This document shows positions 16,156 to 24,460 of a stretch of 64,000 nucleotides of DNA, one piece after another. The notes under the pieces are model-generated. The model worked only from the letters and a program-made list of their open reading frames with translations. It had not been told where the DNA came from and ran no database searches. A program made the translations under genes and the position numbers. Each line of letters opens with the position of its first letter. Position 1 is the first letter of the stretch. The stretch is taken from positions 1 through 64,000 of the forward strand of contig CAKPLN010000004.1 in NCBI GenBank assembly GCA_934167665.1, written 5' to 3'. Origin of the DNA: an uncultured Bacilli bacterium. GTDB lineage: Bacteria > Bacillota_I > Bacilli_A > RF39 > UBA660.

Positions 16156-17109
16156 ATGAAAGGTAGAAAGGATAAAATATCTATTATTGTACCTTGTTAT
16201 AATGAAGAGGAATCTTTACCTTTATTTTATGAGGAAATTAATAAAGTTTCTTTACGAATGAAGAATGTTGTATTTGAATTTTTATTTATAAATGATGGTA
16301 GTGTGGATTCTACTTTGGATATTTTAAAAAAATTAGCTAAAAGTGATAAGCGAGTTAGGTATATTTCTTTTTCGAGAAATTTTGGTAAAGAAGCGGGAAT
16401 GTATGCAGGGCTTTGTAATGCTGTTGGTGATTATGTTGCTATTATGGATGCTGATATGCAAGATCCTCCTGGTATGATTGAAGAGATGTATTCAAGTATT
16501 ATTAATGAGGGTTATGATTGTGTTGCTTTATATAGTAGTAGTCATGATGATTATTCATTCTTTAGGAGGTTTTTTACTAAGTGCTGGTATAAAACAGTTG
16601 ATTTAATTTTTTCTACAAAGTATGTTCCAGGAGCTAGGGACTTTAGGCTTATGAAGAGAAGAATGGTTGATGCGGTTATTAGTGTTGGTGAGTACAATCG
16701 TTATACGAAAGGAATATTTAGTTTTGTTGGTTTTAATACCAAGTGGATTGATTATAAAGCTCCTGATAGAATTCGTGGTAAGTCTAAATTTAATTTAAAA
16801 AAACTATTTAAGTATGCTTTAGAAGGTATATTAGCTTTTTCTACCGCACCTTTAGTTTTAGCGGCTTTTTTAGGAATTGTATTTTGCTTGATTGCTTTTT
16901 TAGCAATTTTAATAATAATTATTAAAACTTTAGTATTTGGTGATCCTGTTAATGGCTGGCCTTCCTTAGCTTGTATTATAATATTTATGGGTGGTATTCA
17001 ACTTTTCTTTTTGGGTGTTATAGGTATGTATTTATCAAAGGCTTATTTGGAGGTAAAGAAACGTCCTATATATATAATTAAAGAAACTGAAAAAGATTTA
17101 GAGATGTAG
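16156..17109 (+). CDS. GT2 polyprenyl-phosphate glycosyltransferase (GtrB/DPM1-like)
   Basis: This is a 317-residue membrane-bound GT2 enzyme that transfers a sugar from a nucleotide donor to undecaprenyl phosphate. The N-terminal catalytic domain has SIIVPCYNEEESLP, FINDGSVDSTLDIL, ISFSRNFGKEAGMYAGL and VAIMDADMQDPP (metal-binding DAD). Two C-terminal membrane helices (STAPLVLAAFLGIVFCLIAF and ACIIIFMGGIQLFFLGVIGMY) are typical of GtrB/YkoT/YkcC proteins. The GtrA domain fused to the upstream gene is the natural partner. GGTGAT precedes the ATG ten bases after the upstream stop. Confidence 0.88.
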   Translation: MKGRKDKISIIVPCYNEEESLPLFYEEINKVSLRMKNVVFEFLFINDGSVDSTLDILKKLAKSDKRVRYISFSRNFGKEAGMYAGLCNAVGDYVAIMDADMQDPPGMIEEMYSSIINEGYDCVALYSSSHDDYSFFRRFFTKCWYKTVDLIFSTKYVPGARDFRLMKRRMVDAVISVGEYNRYTKGIFSFVGFNTKWIDYKAPDRIRGKSKFNLKKLFKYALEGILAFSTAPLVLAAFLGIVFCLIAFLAILIIIIKTLVFGDPVNGWPSLACIIIFMGGIQLFFLGVIGMYLSKAYLEVKKRPIYIIKETEKDLEM

Positions 17110-17201
17110 CTTTTAATTCGGCTGTAAAATAGTTATTTCTCTTTTATTTTTTTATGTACAAAAAGAGTAAAATTTGATATATTAGGTGTTAGGTGATTGT
17201 T

Positions 17202-17765
17202 GTGAAAAAGAAGTTGGTAGTTATTCTTTCTGTACTAGGAGGTTTACTTCTTTTAGTAGGAATAGGAATGTGGTTTATTTATAGTTTAAAAAATGATCGA
17301 CGTGCTACTTTAGAGAGAATGGATGAGGTAGTTGCAGAGTATAGAATTTTTAGTGGAGAAATTGATTCATTTAATGATATGCGTAATTCTTTATACACTA
17401 ATGTATTTGAGAATACTTACTATGATACTATGAAAGATAAAGATGAAGAAGTTAAGACGACTCTTACTAATTATGAGGCTGTTGTTGATAATGTTGAAAA
17501 ATCAGCTAAGAAATTAGAAAATTTATGTGGGGATATTTATTTTTCTAATAGTTCTGTTAATACTAAATGTAAGAGTTTTCCTAGTGTATATGAACAGATT
17601 ATAAATGCGTTTTTGTCTGATGTTAATCTATATAACAGTAATATAGCAAAGTATAATGAATACCAAACTGATAGTGGTTCTAATGAAATGTTAGAAGAAT
17701 ATAAGAGTAGTAAAAAATTTATTGATTATAATAATGATAATAAATATGAAGGTAAGGAAGAGTAG
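17202..17765 (+). CDS. Hypothetical single-pass membrane protein
   Basis: This is a 187-residue protein with an N-terminal membrane anchor (LVVILSVLGGLLLLVGIGMWFIYSL) and an extracellular helical domain rich in Asp, Glu, Asn and Tyr. No family was recognised; two cysteines (NLCGDIYFSNSSVNTKCKSF) could form a disulfide. A GTG start at 17202 is chosen because GGTGATT lies eight bases before it. The stop is two bases before the NAGPA-like gene, so they form an operon. Confidence 0.6.
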   Translation: MKKKLVVILSVLGGLLLLVGIGMWFIYSLKNDRRATLERMDEVVAEYRIFSGEIDSFNDMRNSLYTNVFENTYYDTMKDKDEEVKTTLTNYEAVVDNVEKSAKKLENLCGDIYFSNSSVNTKCKSFPSVYEQIINAFLSDVNLYNSNIAKYNEYQTDSGSNEMLEEYKSSKKFIDYNNDNKYEGKEE

Positions 17766-17767
17766 TT

Positions 17768-18799
17768 ATGGAGAAGAAAAAGTGGTCTTTAAAGAAAAAG
17801 CTTATAGTATGGGGTGGTAGTTTATTTACTCTTGGAGTAATGGCTTTTGCTTTTGTCTTTTATGGTCCTTGGGATGGCTTTAGAAACTTTTGGATTACTA
17901 GTGCTATGACTACGATGAATCATCAGTATTTAGCAACTTGGTTTTATAGTGATAAAACAATTCAAAAAGTTTTAGCAAGTAACTCTGTTGAGGAAGTTGA
18001 TGAAGCAACTAATCCTGATTTGGTTCAATTAAGACATTATACTGATAAAACAATTTATAAAAATGAATATGATAAAGAAGTCTTGACTAGAGATGAGGGA
18101 AATGACTTATATAAAGTAATTGAAATTAAAGGTGCTTCTTATCAAGGATACTTGGTAGTTTTATATGATCCATCTAAAATTTCTATTGCGACTACTGCTT
18201 ATTTAGGTGTTAGAGGGCAAGATATTCTTACTGTTTCTAAAAGAGAAAATGCAATTATTGCGATGAATGCTGGTGGTTTTTATGATCCAGATTGGAATTC
18301 TAATGGAGCTTTGCCACATGGTACAGTAATTTCTAATGGTAAGGTTGTTAGTGATTATGAAGATGCTAGAATGGGTGGAGGATTTATTTGCTTTACTAAA
18401 GAAAATAAATTGGTTCTTAGTAAAATGAGTAAAGAAGAAGCTTTAAATATTGGTTGTCGTGATGCTGTTGAGTTTGGTCCTTATTTAATTGTTAATGGTA
18501 AGAGCTCATTTATAAATGGTAATGGTGGTTGGGGTATTGCTCCACGTAGTGCTATTGGTCAAAGAAAAGATGGTATTGTATTAATGCTTGTTATAAATGG
18601 ACGAATTCCAACTAGTATAGGTGCTAGTATGAGAGACTTAACTGAAGTTATGGAACGATATGGAGCTTATAATGCTTCTAACCTAGATGGTGGTTCTTCG
18701 ACAGAACTTGTTATTAAAAACGAAATAATTAATACGCCAGTTGCTGGTGGACGTTATGGTTTAAGAGATATGTCTACTTTCTGGGTAGTTAAAGAATAG
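17768..18799 (+). CDS. Phosphodiester glycosidase (NAGPA-like domain) protein
   Basis: This is a 343-residue membrane-anchored extracellular enzyme of the NAGPA family (PF09992), which cleaves GlcNAc-phosphodiester or related exopolysaccharide bonds. One N-terminal helix (LIVWGGSLFTLGVMAFAFVFYG) is followed by the domain with MNAGGFYDPDWNSNG, GTVISNGKVVSDYE, GWGIAPRSAIGQR and the C-terminal NLDGGSSTELVI. These are the usual conserved glycine and aspartate blocks. Neighbouring glycan and deacetylase genes fit an envelope-polymer role. A two-base gap separates it from the upstream membrane protein, and a terminator follows. Confidence 0.85.
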   Translation: MEKKKWSLKKKLIVWGGSLFTLGVMAFAFVFYGPWDGFRNFWITSAMTTMNHQYLATWFYSDKTIQKVLASNSVEEVDEATNPDLVQLRHYTDKTIYKNEYDKEVLTRDEGNDLYKVIEIKGASYQGYLVVLYDPSKISIATTAYLGVRGQDILTVSKRENAIIAMNAGGFYDPDWNSNGALPHGTVISNGKVVSDYEDARMGGGFICFTKENKLVLSKMSKEEALNIGCRDAVEFGPYLIVNGKSSFINGNGGWGIAPRSAIGQRKDGIVLMLVINGRIPTSIGASMRDLTEVMERYGAYNASNLDGGSSTELVIKNEIINTPVAGGRYGLRDMSTFWVVKE

Positions 18800-18808
18800 T
18801 TTAAAATG

Positions 18809-18853
18809 CATATATTATATTACTTTTATGGTAGTAAGAATATATGTTTTTTT
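18809..18853 (+). terminator. Intrinsic terminator
   Basis: CATATAT (18809-18815) pairs with ATATATG, with a second inner stem TTACT/AGTAA, then seven T. Confidence 0.65.
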
Positions 18854-18945
18854 ATAAATTTTTAATTGGTAATTTACTTGATTTATTGGATAAATATGTT
18901 AAAATTTAGTTGAGACTTATATTAGAAGTTTATAGGAGTGATGGT

Positions 18946-19239
18946 ATGAATTTATTAACAATAGTTAGTCAATGTGGGGATCCTGTTATGGCTAAATTCT
19001 TGGATATATTTAAAACTGTTTTAAATATTATTCAAATGGCTGGACCAATTGTAGGTATTCTATCTATTATAATTAACTTAACAAAATTAATGATAAATCC
19101 AGAAGATAAAAAGTATAAGAAGGCAATTATTAATTGGCTTATTGCTATTGTTATGCTATTTATGCTTCCTTTAATTATAAATTTAGTTATGCGATTATTA
19201 GATGATTCATTTAGTATTAGTCGTTGTTGGAATTATTAG
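18946..19239 (+). CDS. Small two-helix membrane protein (TrbC/VirB2-like topology)
   Basis: This is a 97-residue protein with two strong membrane helices: VLNIIQMAGPIVGILSIIIN and AIINWLIAIVMLFMLPLIINL. Between them is a short charged loop (MINPEDKKYKKA). The helix-loop-helix layout is like TrbC/VirB2 pilins, but no signal peptide is obvious and no type IV secretion genes are nearby, so only the topology is claimed. I chose the ATG at 18946 because AGGAGTGAT lies just before it. Monocistronic or paired with the deacetylase 45 bases downstream. Confidence 0.6.
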   Translation: MNLLTIVSQCGDPVMAKFLDIFKTVLNIIQMAGPIVGILSIIINLTKLMINPEDKKYKKAIINWLIAIVMLFMLPLIINLVMRLLDDSFSISRCWNY

Positions 19240-19284
19240 TATTTTTAGTAGTAAAATATTATATAAAATGGAGTGATATAAGTG

Positions 19285-20544
19285 ATGCGAAAAATTAAAT
19301 TTAAGAAGAAGGCTAAAATTATTTGTCTTTGCTTAATATTAGTTGTTTTGTGTTTAGGAGCTTTATTATTTTTAGATTATCGTAAGAAGGAAATTTTAAA
19401 GAAAGATAAGGCTTTAGCTGAAGAAAAATTAGTTAAAGAAATAAAGGATAGTTATTCTAAGTTTGTTTCTATTAAGAGTGGCTCTACTTTGTATAATAAA
19501 GATGGTAACAAGTATGTTCAAATACTTAAAATTGATAAAGAGAAAGATTTTACTTTAGCTGATACGGAAATTAATAAAGATACTAAGTATTTTTATGTTG
19601 AAGAGTTGGGGTACTATGTTAGATATCAAGATGTTTCTAAAGTTTCTTCTTTAGCTGATAAAGATCAACGATATAAAAATTATTTACCATTTAATGAAAA
19701 TGTTGTTACTAATGATAAAGTTTCTTTATATCAAAATGATGAAATTGTTTATGAGTTATATTATCATTTGGATACTCCAATTATTGAGAAGGATTCTAAT
19801 GGTTATTATATTGAATATAATGATGAGTTATATTTTGTTAGTAATGATGATGTTGAAAATGTCTATGAAAAGGAAAATACTACTTTGGTTGCATCTACTC
19901 GTGTTCCTGTTACGGTTTATCATTTTATTTATTTAGAAGGTGATAATAGTTGTCAGGAATCTATTTGTCATAGTGAAAAGCAAATAAGATCACATTTTAA
20001 TTATTTAAGAGAAAATAATTTCTTTACTATGAATACTACAGAATTAGGTAAGTTTATTGATGGTAAGATTAGAGTCCCTGAAAAGAGTATTTTGGTTACT
20101 ATTGATGATGGAGCTAGAGCTGAGAAGTTTGTTCCTTTACTAGAGGAATATAAGGTTAATGCTACACTTTTCTTGGTTAGTTCTTGGTATGATAAACAAA
20201 CTTTTGCTTCTCCTTATATGGAAATTGCTAGTCATAGTCATAATTTACATAATCCAGGAATTTGTCCAGGAGGACAGGGAAGTCCTTTGAAATGTGCTGA
20301 TAGAAGTAGTTTATTAGAGGATTTAAGAGCTAGTAGAGAAACTTTAGATGGTACTAAAGCCTTCTGTTTCCCATTTTATGAGTATAATGATTATGCTCTT
20401 AGCGTAATTGAAGAGGCTGGTTTTGAAATGGGCTTTATTGGTGGTGGAAGAATGGCTTCTCAAGGTATTAACAAGTTGAAGATTCCAAGAATACCACTTA
20501 ATGGTTCTACTACTGTTGAACAATATGCTAGATATATTAATTAG
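19285..20544 (+). CDS. Membrane-anchored polysaccharide deacetylase
   Basis: This is a 419-residue protein with an N-terminal membrane helix (IICLCLILVVLCLGALLFL) and a large extracellular part. The NodB-type catalytic region is at residues about 260-400: ILVTIDDGARAE (catalytic/metal Asp pair), ATLFLVSSWY, EIASHSHNLHNPG (metal-binding His motif SHSHNLH) and CFPFYEYND (replacing the usual RxPFG-like block). The region before it (residues 45-200) resembles no domain I can name. Such enzymes N- or O-deacetylate surface glycans or peptidoglycan. A nearby GTG at 19282 is an alternative start. Confidence 0.82.
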   Translation: MRKIKFKKKAKIICLCLILVVLCLGALLFLDYRKKEILKKDKALAEEKLVKEIKDSYSKFVSIKSGSTLYNKDGNKYVQILKIDKEKDFTLADTEINKDTKYFYVEELGYYVRYQDVSKVSSLADKDQRYKNYLPFNENVVTNDKVSLYQNDEIVYELYYHLDTPIIEKDSNGYYIEYNDELYFVSNDDVENVYEKENTTLVASTRVPVTVYHFIYLEGDNSCQESICHSEKQIRSHFNYLRENNFFTMNTTELGKFIDGKIRVPEKSILVTIDDGARAEKFVPLLEEYKVNATLFLVSSWYDKQTFASPYMEIASHSHNLHNPGICPGGQGSPLKCADRSSLLEDLRASRETLDGTKAFCFPFYEYNDYALSVIEEAGFEMGFIGGGRMASQGINKLKIPRIPLNGSTTVEQYARYIN

Positions 20545-20574
20545 TTATTCAATTAAAAGTTTGGTTTGAAAAAA

Positions 20575-20603
20575 GTAATTTCTAGTCGAAATTCTTTTTT
20601 TTT
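20575..20603 (+). terminator. Intrinsic terminator
   Basis: AATTTC (20578-20583) and GAAATT (20588-20593) with a nine-base T-run. Confidence 0.6.
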
Positions 20604-20646
20604 CATATCCTTTGATATATAATTAAATTAGTGGAGGATGATAAAT

Positions 20647-23600
20647 GTGAAGAAGATAATGGATGGTAATGAGGCTTGTAGTTATGTTGCATATAACTTT
20701 ACAGAGGTAGCAGGAATTTATCCGATAACTCCAGCTTCGCCAATGGCGGAGTTTACGGATAAGTGGAGTAATGAAGGTAAGCTTAATTATTTTGGAACAC
20801 CAGTTAAAGTTGTTGAAATGGAATCTGAAGCTGGGGCTGCCGGTATGGTTCATGGCTCATTACAGGCTGGCTGTTTGACAAGTACTTATACGGCTAGCCA
20901 AGGATTATTATTAATGATCCCTAATATGTATAAAATTGCTGGTGAGTTATTACCATGTGTAATTAATGTGGCTGCCCGATCATTAGCGACGCATGCTTTG
21001 TCTATTTTTGGAGATCACCAAGATATTTATGCGATTAGATCAACTGGTTTTGCGATGCTCGCTTCATCTTCTGTACAACAAGTTATGGATTTGACGGGAG
21101 TAGCTTACTTATCAGCAATTAAAGGTAGAGTACCATTTGTTAATTTCTTTGATGGGTTTAGAACGAGTCATGAATTACAAAAAATTGATGTTATTGATAC
21201 GGATAAATTAAAAGACTTGATTGACGAGAGAGCACTTAATGAATTTAGAGATAATTCTTTAAATATTGCTCATCCTACTATTCGAGGAACAGCCCAGAAT
21301 GAAGACATATATTTTCAAGCGACAGAGGTTAGAAATAAATACTACAATAAAGTTCCTGATATTGTTAGTAATTATATGGATGAAATTAATAAAATAACAG
21401 GAAGAAATTATCAATTGTTTAACTATTATGGAAGTCAAAATGCTACTAAGGTTATTGTAGCAATGGGATCTGTTTGTGAGACTATAAAAGAAACTGTTTT
21501 ATATTTGTCACAAGAAAAGAAAGAAAATGTTGGTTTAATAGAAGTTCATTTATATAGACCTTTTAGTAGTAAACATTTTTTAAAAGCTTTACCTAAGACA
21601 GTTAAAAAAATTGCTGTTCTTGATAGAACTAAGGAAGCTGGTTCTAGCGGGGAACCTTTATACTTAGATATTGTTGAAACTATAAAGAGTATGGATGCTA
21701 AAGTCAATGTTTTTGGTGGTAGATATGGTCTTGCAAGTAAAAATACAACACCAGCTATGATTAAGGGCCTTTTTGATTATATGGATACCAGAGATATGCA
21801 TAATAATTTTACATTGGGTATATATGATGATGTAACAAGATTATCTATTCCTTATGATAAAAAGTTTATGTTACCTAGTTCAAATATTGAGTTTTTAGTT
21901 TATGGTTTTGGTAGTGATGGTATGGTTAGTGCTTCTAAAGATTTAATGAAGATAACTGGTACTTATACTAATGCTTATGTTCAAGGATATTTTCAATATG
22001 ATTCTAAAAAATCTGGAGGAGTTACTGTATCTAATTTAAGATTTGGGAAACAACCAATTTCTTCTACTTATTATGTTGAAAAAGCTAGTTTAATTGTTTG
22101 TACTAAGGATTCTTATTTGAAAAAGCTTAGAATGTTAGAAAAGATTAAGCAGAAGGGTATTTTTGTTTTAAATACTACTAAAGATATTAATGAAGTTTTA
22201 GCTATGATGAGTAGTCATGATAAGAAAATTTTACGAGATAGAAATGTTAAGATGTTTATTATTAATGCTGAAGGAATTGCTCATGATTGTGGTCTTAATG
22301 GTAAGATTAGTGCTATTATGGAGACTTTAATTTTTAAGCTTGGTAAAATTATTGATTTTGACTTTGCCGTTTTAAAAATAAAAGAAAATTTGGCTGTTAA
22401 ATTTGCTACTAAGGGTGGAGATTTAGTTAATAAAAATATTAAGGCAATTGATGCTAGTTTGAGAAGTTTAATTCCTGTTAAAGTTCCAGATGTTGATTAT
22501 GTTGAACAATATTCAAAGAAAAAAACTTTATTTGAAGTAATTGATAGTATGGAGGGAGATAGTTTACCAGTAAGTAGTTTTGTTGGTATGCCAGATGGTA
22601 CGTATGAAGCTGCTACTTCTAAATATGATAAGAGAGATGTTTCGGATATAGCACCTTGTTATATATCAGAAAACTGTATTGGTTGTAATCTATGTTCTCT
22701 TGTTTGTCCTCATGCTGTTATTAGACCATTTTTATTAAATGAAAAAGAGCAAATTGATGCTCCTGATAGTGTTAGTAGAAATTTAATTAATGCTAATATT
22801 AAAGATAATGATTATAAATTCACTATTGGTGTTAGTTTACCTGATTGTACTGGTTGTTCTTTATGTAGTGAGATTTGTCCTGGCAAAAAGGGTGCTAAAG
22901 CTATTATAATGAAAGCCAAAGAGGAACTTCTTAAAGATAAAAAAGATGAAGAGTATAAATATTTATTTAATGAGGTATCTTCTAAGAAGAATGTTATGCC
23001 AACAACAACAGTTAAGGGTTCACAGTTTAAACAGCCAAAATTTGAATTTCCAGGTGCTTGTGCTGGTTGTGGAGAGACTCCTTATTTGAAACTTTTAACA
23101 CAGTTATTTGGTGATAGAATGATGATTGCTAACGCTACTGGTTGTTCTTCAATATATGGGGCATCAATGCCATCTATGCCTTATTCTGTTCCTTGGTCTA
23201 ATTCTTTATTTGAAGACAATGCGGAATTTGGTTTTGGAATGAAAATAGCTGATTTAGCTATGAAGACAAGAATTGTTAACTTGATTAAAAATAATATTAG
23301 TGAAGTAAAAAAGAGTGAGATAGCTATTTATACAGCGTATACAGAAAATATTACAGAAGAGACAGCTAATGCTTTATTAGAAGTTATTGATGATACACGT
23401 ATTGATGGATTGCTTAAACTTAAAAAATTTATTTTACCACGTTCTATTTGGTTAATTGGTGGTGATGGTTGGGCTTATGATATTGGTTACAATGGTATTG
23501 ATCATGTTTTAGCTAATAAAGAAAATGTTAATATACTTGTTTTAGATACCGAAGTTTATTCAAATACTGGTGGTCAGGCTTCTAAGTCTACTAGAGTTGG

Positions 23601-24078
23601 AGCTGTTGCTAAATTCGCATCAAAAGGGAAAAATACAGCTAAAAAAGACTTAGCTAAAATTGCTCTTACTTATCCACATGTTTATGTTGGGACTATTTCA
23701 CTAGGAGCAAATGCTAATCAAGCAATTAAAGTTTTAAAAGAAGCCGAAAGTTATGATGGACCATCTATTATTATTGCTTATGCACCATGTATTGCTCAAG
23801 GCATTATAAGTGGTATGAAAAATAGTATTTTAGAAGAAAAGAAAGCTACAGAGTCTGGATATTTTCCATTATTCCATTATAATCCAGTTACAGCAGAGTT
23901 TAAAATGGATAGTAAGGCAGACTTTTCTAAATATGATGAATTTATGACAGGTGAGGATAGATATTTATCTTTACCTAAGCTTCTTAAAAACTATCAAGAT
24001 TTGTTTAATAAAAACAAAGAAAATGCTAAACAACGTTATGAATATTATCAGTCTTTAGAAGATAATAAAAATGAATAA
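20647..24078 (+). CDS. nifJ: Pyruvate:ferredoxin (flavodoxin) oxidoreductase
   Basis: This is a 1143-residue single-chain PFOR that converts pyruvate and CoA to acetyl-CoA and CO2 with reduced ferredoxin, the central step of anaerobic pyruvate use. Domains in order are the pyrimidine-binding domain (ITPASPMAEFTDKWS, GAAGMVHGSLQAG), domain II (VAMGSVCETIKE), the gamma domain, a two-cluster ferredoxin domain (CIGCNLCSLVCPHAV and CTGCSLCSEICPG), and the TPP domain (GGDGWAYDIGYNG, VLDTEVYSNTGGQ). CAGCGETPY carries further cluster ligands. Length is close to the usual 1170-1200. The GTG at 20647 is preferred because GGAGG lies nine bases upstream; an ATG at 20638 is too close to it. The terminator after it is shared with a minus-strand RNA. 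Confidence 0.95.
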   Translation: MKKIMDGNEACSYVAYNFTEVAGIYPITPASPMAEFTDKWSNEGKLNYFGTPVKVVEMESEAGAAGMVHGSLQAGCLTSTYTASQGLLLMIPNMYKIAGELLPCVINVAARSLATHALSIFGDHQDIYAIRSTGFAMLASSSVQQVMDLTGVAYLSAIKGRVPFVNFFDGFRTSHELQKIDVIDTDKLKDLIDERALNEFRDNSLNIAHPTIRGTAQNEDIYFQATEVRNKYYNKVPDIVSNYMDEINKITGRNYQLFNYYGSQNATKVIVAMGSVCETIKETVLYLSQEKKENVGLIEVHLYRPFSSKHFLKALPKTVKKIAVLDRTKEAGSSGEPLYLDIVETIKSMDAKVNVFGGRYGLASKNTTPAMIKGLFDYMDTRDMHNNFTLGIYDDVTRLSIPYDKKFMLPSSNIEFLVYGFGSDGMVSASKDLMKITGTYTNAYVQGYFQYDSKKSGGVTVSNLRFGKQPISSTYYVEKASLIVCTKDSYLKKLRMLEKIKQKGIFVLNTTKDINEVLAMMSSHDKKILRDRNVKMFIINAEGIAHDCGLNGKISAIMETLIFKLGKIIDFDFAVLKIKENLAVKFATKGGDLVNKNIKAIDASLRSLIPVKVPDVDYVEQYSKKKTLFEVIDSMEGDSLPVSSFVGMPDGTYEAATSKYDKRDVSDIAPCYISENCIGCNLCSLVCPHAVIRPFLLNEKEQIDAPDSVSRNLINANIKDNDYKFTIGVSLPDCTGCSLCSEICPGKKGAKAIIMKAKEELLKDKKDEEYKYLFNEVSSKKNVMPTTTVKGSQFKQPKFEFPGACAGCGETPYLKLLTQLFGDRMMIANATGCSSIYGASMPSMPYSVPWSNSLFEDNAEFGFGMKIADLAMKTRIVNLIKNNISEVKKSEIAIYTAYTENITEETANALLEVIDDTRIDGLLKLKKFILPRSIWLIGGDGWAYDIGYNGIDHVLANKENVNILVLDTEVYSNTGGQASKSTRVGAVAKFASKGKNTAKKDLAKIALTYPHVYVGTISLGANANQAIKVLKEAESYDGPSIIIAYAPCIAQGIISGMKNSILEEKKATESGYFPLFHYNPVTAEFKMDSKADFSKYDEFMTGEDRYLSLPKLLKNYQDLFNKNKENAKQRYEYYQSLEDNKNE

Positions 24079-24098
24079 TATATAAATGTTATAACTAA

Positions 24099-24239
24099 CA
24101 AAAAAAGAAGACATCGGCAATGTCTTCTTAATTTTTTATTTAAGAGACTGCACCCCCTGAGGGCAGTCTCCAAAAAAGAATAAAAAGGGGTTGGCTAGTG
24201 TGATACTAGCGACCAATTCGCCTAATTTCCGAATTGGTG
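24099..24239 (-). ncRNA. Candidate structured small RNA of unknown family
   Basis: On the minus strand a consensus promoter is followed by about 140 bases without a coding frame, ending at a terminator shared with nifJ. Predicted elements in transcript order are: hairpin ACCAATTCG/CGAATTGGT; hairpin GCTAGT/ACTAGC; an unpaired CCAACCCCTTTTT; a long hairpin GAGACTGC/GCAGTCTC enclosing CCTCAGGGGGT; then the terminator AAGAAGACAT/ATGTCTTCTT with a T-run. Several compact GC-containing stems in very AT-rich DNA argue for selection on structure. I could not match it to 6S, tmRNA, RNase P, SRP or a known riboswitch. It does not lead into a gene, so a trans-acting RNA is the likeliest reading. Confidence 0.6.
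24105..24136. terminator. Bidirectional terminator between nifJ and the minus-strand RNA
   Basis: AAGAAGACAT (24105-24114) and ATGTCTTCTT (24120-24129). A-run to the left and T-run to the right allow termination on both strands. Confidence 0.75.
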
Positions 24240-24245
24240 ATTACT

Positions 24246-24274
24246 ATACTAATCGAATAAGTTGATTTTGTCAA
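24246..24274 (-). promoter_or_regulatory. Promoter of the minus-strand small RNA
   Basis: Read on the minus strand: TTGACA (24274-24269), a 17-base spacer, TAGTAT (24251-24246). Start of transcription is expected near 24239. Confidence 0.65.
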
Positions 24275-24460
24275 TAAAAAAGTGAAAAAATTTTATTTAT
24301 TTCTAAAATAACTTAAAAAACTATTATATTATTATAATTTGCTTATTTCTTTATACTATTATTAGTTATTTTTATTGTTTATATTAGGTTGAATTTTTAT
24401 TTTTTTAGTAGGAAAAAGGTAATTATTGTGATATAATATGCCAAGAAGGAAGTGGTATTG

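Noticed and set aside
18946..19239. VirB2/TrbC pilin gene
   Set aside because: Only topology agrees; no signal peptide and no secretion genes nearby.
24153..24160. CCCCCTGA in the nifJ intergenic region as a fourth member of the motif family
   Set aside because: The promoter and structure there are on the minus strand, so the RNA would carry TCAGGGGG, and there is no GAAA-loop terminator.
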